Source: Dactylis glomerata
Lineage: Eukaryota; Streptophyta; Magnoliopsida; Poales; Poaceae
Direction: 5' to 3'
NCBI GenBank assembly: GCA_007115705.1
Contig: QXEO01000244.1
Span: 429,486 to 493,485, forward strand
Length of the DNA stretch: 64,000 nt
Shown here: positions 60,506 to 64,000 of the stretch, piece after piece
Numbering within the stretch: the stretch's first letter is position 1
Layout of the letters: each line of letters starts with the position of its first letter
Notes under the pieces: generated by a model
Told to the model about the DNA's origin: nothing
The model's database searches: none
The model's input: only the letters and a program-made list of their open reading frames with translations
Program-made: the position numbers and the translations under genes

Positions 60506-62189
60506 TCCTCCCCCCTTCAAAAAGCGTTGTCCCCAACGCGTGAGGGTCTGCTCGAAAGGGTGGCGGAATATCAACAATAGCACCACACATATTTGCCGTC
60601 TTCAAGGCTTGCTTGCCTTCCTCACCACATCCTCCCTCTTGGCCTGTTCGACTTGATACAGCCCTGGGGTGTTGCACCTCTTTTCTTCGCCAAATAAACT
60701 TGTACTGAGGCGCCTCCACCTTCTTCTTCTCAATCCTTGCTGGAACCTTGCGTTGCTGAACATGAACCTGCTTAGCACGACCCTGCAAAGTAGTAATGCC
60801 GGGGCCACACAACTGACAAACACGTCCATCCTTGCCTTTGTGCACACGTACTACTGCTCCAACAAAATGTTTCCGAGGTGTTCTCACAAAACTATGGCTG
60901 ACTACCCGCGGCACCATATGTACCAGAACACGATCAACACCACCGTCATCGGTCTGAACACCCATGTCAACATGAACTGGAAGTGGAACACATGGAATAC
61001 ATGCTGGCATATCCTTCCCTTCATCAATATGAGGCTTGACTTCAACCGGCTTGTCACTAACAAGAACAACTGGCTTGTCATCTACAGGCTTGGCTGAAAC
61101 AATATCACGAATGACGCTTTTCGCATCATGCTCCTCATGCTGCACCTTAGCTAGCCCTGGTTGTGGCTTAGCTTTATGCAACTTCTCCTTGCAAACCACC
61201 AACACAACATTGGACTTGATTTGATCATCACGCATAGGCTTCAAAGTCCGCTGTTTGCCATCATGCATAAAGGAATATGTATTTCTTCTCCCAGCATGCA
61301 TAGCATTGCGATCATACTGCCATGGACGTCCAAGTAACAGCCCACATACCTCCAATGGCAACACATCGCATTCCACCTCATCAACATAGTCATCAACTGT
61401 AAATGGCACACACACCTTGTGAGTAATCTTCAGCATACCGCAGCTATTAACCCACTCAACATGCCTCGGTTCAGGAATACGCCATGTGGATAAAACCAAA
61501 GCCTCTACAACCACCTTGCTAATGCCATTACAGTAGCTACCACTGTCAATCATGAACTTGCATGCTTTGCCTTTGATCATACACTGCGCCTGAAATAAAT
61601 TCCAACGCTGACCTCTATCCGCTGTCATGCAAGTCTCATCATGTACTCTTTTGAGTTGCATATTCAGCCCACTCAATGGTACAACCTCCTTTATGATAGC
61701 CTTGCCAACATCAGCCTTCGTATCCGCAGAAGGAACAATTGTGGTCGTAGCCTGACTGGCCTGCTTTACCATACAATCTGCTGGCACGAAACGCTGCCTC
61801 AAAAGACTCTTCAATTCTTCCCAACTGCAGGTAAAATTTTGTCCTTTTTGGTGCATATCATACTTGTAACGCTTCCACCAAGCTGTAGTTATTTGATCAA
61901 AGCGATCAACAGCTGCAGTGTAACGAGTAATTGGCCCGTAATCTAGAGAACGTGGCGGTAACCAACGGTCCATCACATCCTCCCATGCTAAATATTCTTG
62001 TGGCATAGCATCAAACTTCAGCCAAAGCCTTCTCAAACCTCCCAATGCTCGGGTTGCGGCAACAGCAGCAGGGTTAAAAATGGGTGCTTCATCCGCTTCG
62101 CCCAGCCAACGAGCTTGATAAAAATCCGATACATCCATCTGAACTGTCTCCATAACACCGGCCACCATATCTGCACAACTCAGCACCAA
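60480..62189 (-). CDS. gag-protease ORF of the LARD-like element (569 aa, intact)
   Basis: Uninterrupted frame. Residues about 60-130 are a gag-like segment (ALGGLRRLWLKFDAMPQEYL; WWKRYKYDMHQKGQ; WEELKSLLRQRFVP). Residues about 200-300 are a retropepsin-like domain with FMIDSGSYCN as active site (D-S-G) and CGLLLGRPWQYD downstream, where L-G-R-P-W matches the Gypsy protease. The C-terminal half is basic, with a CQLCGPG motif, and runs 26 bases into the LTR. RT, RNase H and integrase are missing. A longer N-terminal gag part may be lost, since 62190-63032 has no strong coding signal. Selection on this ORF would imply a cis or trans role. Confidence 0.8.
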   Translation of the reverse strand: MVLSCADMVAGVMETVQMDVSDFYQARWLGEADEAPIFNPAAVAATRALGGLRRLWLKFDAMPQEYLAWEDVMDRWLPPRSLDYGPITRYTAAVDRFDQITTAWWKRYKYDMHQKGQNFTCSWEELKSLLRQRFVPADCMVKQASQATTTIVPSADTKADVGKAIIKEVVPLSGLNMQLKRVHDETCMTADRGQRWNLFQAQCMIKGKACKFMIDSGSYCNGISKVVVEALVLSTWRIPEPRHVEWVNSCGMLKITHKVCVPFTVDDYVDEVECDVLPLEVCGLLLGRPWQYDRNAMHAGRRNTYSFMHDGKQRTLKPMRDDQIKSNVVLVVCKEKLHKAKPQPGLAKVQHEEHDAKSVIRDIVSAKPVDDKPVVLVSDKPVEVKPHIDEGKDMPACIPCVPLPVHVDMGVQTDDGGVDRVLVHMVPRVVSHSFVRTPRKHFVGAVVRVHKGKDGRVCQLCGPGITTLQGRAKQVHVQQRKVPARIEKKKVEAPQYKFIWRRKEVQHPRAVSSRTGQEGGCGEEGKQALKTANMCGAIVDIPPPFRADPHALGTTLFEGGRMIWARRRR

Positions 62190-63032
62190 AGCACACCGTG
62201 GCAGAGAAATTTGTGGAAAATAGCACAGAGTTGCGGAACGAATGCACCAATTCCAGATTAAAACGATCTTGTTTTCCTCGCAAAATTTGTAACTGAATTA
62301 TAGCAAGATACAGACTGAAATCAGCAGACAACCGGACATGGAGTGAGCGATACAGGCACGCCCGAGGACAGACACCCTCTGTGGTGTAGCGATCGCATCC
62401 AGAACGAGATGCACTAGCGGTCCTGCGGACTAATGGGCCGACTCGCTGGGTTCCCTCGAACCCCGATCGGCAGAGGTGCATGACGCGGGGCGATCCCAAG
62501 CGAGGGCGGGCGGTCGCCAGGGAGCAGACCGTCTCCATGCCCCGATGCGCAACGCTGAATTTTTTTTTCTTTTTCAGCTCGATCGGATCTGGCTATCCTT
62601 GTTGACCGATCAGATTTGCTTTTTTTTTTGATTTGCAGCAATCCCGATCTGAACTAGAAAAAAAAACTGCACATGATGGGTCTTGGTTGCACACTGAGAA
62701 GCTCCTCAACGCGCGTGGACTGCGATCGATCTTGGAGGCACGTGCGGCTGCTCCTTGCAATCTGATACTTGGTGTTTGGAAGGAAAGGAGCGGATCTGCA
62801 GGGCACCACGCCCTACGTGTTGCTTGCTGCTACTTCTTCGCCAATCAGTACCACCACGCAACCAATCTGACCGCTTCTTCTTGTTCCTGATCAGCACGGA
62901 ACAAAACCAATCTGACCGAATCAATCTCCACCGAATCGAGAACTTGTCGATCTGAAAATTGCTCGAGGAACAATCCGCAGATCAATCAGCAGAAAATACT
63001 TGCAGTGATAAACCCAGTAATCTGATACCACA
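62190..63032 (-). other. leader of the LARD-like element
   Basis: Noncoding on the minus strand from the primer-binding site to the gag-protease ORF. Shorter overlapping frames have no recognised domain. Confidence 0.5.
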
Positions 63033-63588
63033 TGATAAGGATCACGCCGATGATCCTTGAGTTTTGTCCTGATCTTTCACAGCGAGTCTACCCAGATAGA
63101 AATCTTCCAATAACGCGAAGAATGTCACTTGAAGAAGAGGAACGAATCCATCAAGCAACGTGATGAAGACCACCACGCCTCAAACCACAGCTCGATAATC
63201 CTTGATGATGCAAGAACCCTCGCAGCAATCTTTATTAAATAATATGGCAGCGCCATCCCCCGGAGGGATGATACACGATGGAGCACACGATAGTTTTAGA
63301 CTAAACAACTGAACTCCCTAAACCCTAGACTGGTGGCCTCCTTATATAGATGGCCAGAAACCTGTTGGGCTTGGACAGGCCCAAACCCAAAACACAAATA
63401 AACCTAAGTGGCCCATATCATGACCTGACACACGAAATAACATAAATAGATATATAAATTGCTGACACAACCTTAGACTAAATTATTTCATATCGTAGGT
63501 CGTCCTGGCGTGCCAATTTGCAATGAGCTTCCCTCATCTTGGTGGAGTCCTGAAATTGAGCTTCACCTCCTCCTTCGTGCCCATATCA
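63033..63588 (-). repeat. 5' LTR of the LARD-like element
   Basis: 556 bp, with a TATATAA site on the minus strand at 63348-63342 as the likely promoter. Confidence 0.95.
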
Positions 63589-63593
63589 GTTCT

Positions 63594-64000
63594 TGTGAGG
63601 TGGCGATGGATTTCTTTGATGGCCCTTGCCATGTGGCTTATCATCGGAGGATATTGGGATGGCATCTGCCCTGTTGCAAGCTTCTCTTCTTCGGACTTCT
63701 GAGGATCCGGTGTGAGATTTGTTATCAGGGCGAGTACCATAATTGCCATTACCCCGAGCTTTGGAGGCAGTACTGGACCTGCATAGCGCGGGATCAGATT
63801 CAAGCCATCGTGATGACGTAGCCTTCTCCTGCTGCACCAATGCTTTGGTCATCAGTTTTACCGCCGTCTCTAGGGCTGCTGGGCTTTTATTATGCTCCAA
63901 TAGCTCCTTTGTAGCCACGATGTTCTCAACGGGCGTAGCCCTGACTTCATCGCAGTTCTTGTCCACATATGGCGGATTCTTGATATACATCCTAGCCAGA
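63594..64000 (-). pseudogene. Gypsy gag, N-terminal part (runs off the window)
   Basis: Open on the minus strand, low-complexity and charged (AALETAVKLMTKALVQQEKA; KPHGKGHQRNPSP). It is continuous with the gag at 59948 once the nested element and one target copy are removed. Confidence 0.65.

Larger units (their letters stand above)
59944..63593 (-). mobile_element. LARD-like non-autonomous LTR retrotransposon with gag-protease ORF
   Basis: LTRs 59949-60505 and 63033-63588 (minus sense TGATATGGGCACGAAGG...CTTATCA), target duplications GTTCT at 59944-59948 and 63589-63593. On the minus strand the 5' LTR is followed by TGTGGTATCAGATTACTGG, a Met-type primer-binding site, and the interior ends with a purine tract (AAGGGGGGAGGA). 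The LTRs differ at about 19 of 556 positions. The interior is 2527 bp and holds a single 569-codon ORF with gag and protease but no RT or integrase. It is nested in the Gypsy gag. Confidence 0.94.
40451..64000 (-). mobile_element. Gypsy LTR retrotransposon with antisense extra ORF, nested insertions
   Basis: Minus-strand Ty3/Gypsy element. Its 3' LTR is at about 40451-40954 and its 5' LTR lies beyond the window. Order on the minus strand is gag (64000-63589, 59948-58571), spacer and protease (50117-49041), RT and RNase H (48977-about 46770) and integrase (about 46760-45420). The RT-RH-IN order is Gypsy. Two LTR elements are nested in its gag region (50123-58565 and 59949-63588). The region between integrase and 3' LTR encodes a large ORF on the opposite strand, a layout known in Tat-lineage plant Gypsy elements. 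Several nonsense mutations make this copy inactive. Confidence 0.88.

Noticed and set aside
1..64000. rRNA genes, nuclear tRNA genes or a bacterial insertion sequence
   Set aside because: None seen; the single tRNA-like sequence is plastid-derived and decayed.

Overview
The window looks like a repeat-rich grass nuclear genome, most probably Triticeae (wheat, Aegilops, barley or a relative). The reasons are the TA-flanked Stowaway MITEs beginning CTCCCTC, a BARE/Angela-like Copia element whose LTR begins TGAAGGAAATATGCCC, nested Gypsy and Copia elements, grass-type Helitron ends and split plant exons. No bacterial-type operons, rRNA genes or CRISPR arrays were seen.

The only clear cellular gene is the 5' part of a plant PIEZO mechanosensitive channel gene on the minus strand. 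Eight exons between 20716 and 5946 give an uninterrupted 331-residue N-terminus with phase-consistent GT-AG junctions; the rest lies to the left of the window. Its introns hold most of the DNA from 1 to 20.6 kb. Intron 8 carries a decayed Ty1/Copia element (405-5419, TSD AATGG) with a plastid trnW insertion in its integrase region. Intron 6 carries a very young non-autonomous LTR element (8358-10386, identical LTRs, TSD AGATC), an inverted relative of it, a hAT-type BED fragment, a hAT MITE and two Stowaways. Intron 2 carries a truncated LINE. Intron 1 carries a Helitron-like element and an LTR fragment.

Upstream of PIEZO (20.9-24.8 kb) are a Stowaway MITE, a GC-rich unrecognised ORF, short tandem repeats and a putative TIR element with palindromic TACCACCGGTGGTA termini. 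From about 24.8 to 38.2 kb lies the gene of an apparent class II-type transposon. It encodes a plant Ulp1 (C48) protease-family protein with two successive C48-like domains. The second domain is open across seven exons; the first is damaged and split by a Helitron (32440-34114).

From 39.0 kb on, the window is nested LTR retrotransposons. An LTR-like fragment (39044-40450) is interrupted by a minus-strand Gypsy element running from about 40451 past 64000. That Gypsy has gag-PR-RT-RH-IN on the minus strand and an extra ORF on the plus strand, antisense to pol, with its own TATA box. Two elements are nested in its gag: a BARE-like Copia (50123-58565, TSD CACAG, 5 LTR substitutions) and a LARD-like element (59949-63588, TSD GTTCT, about 19 LTR substitutions) with one intact 569-codon gag-protease ORF. 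Relative ages from LTR divergence, counted by eye, run from the intron 6 element (youngest) through the nested Copia and the LARD-like element to the left Copia (oldest).
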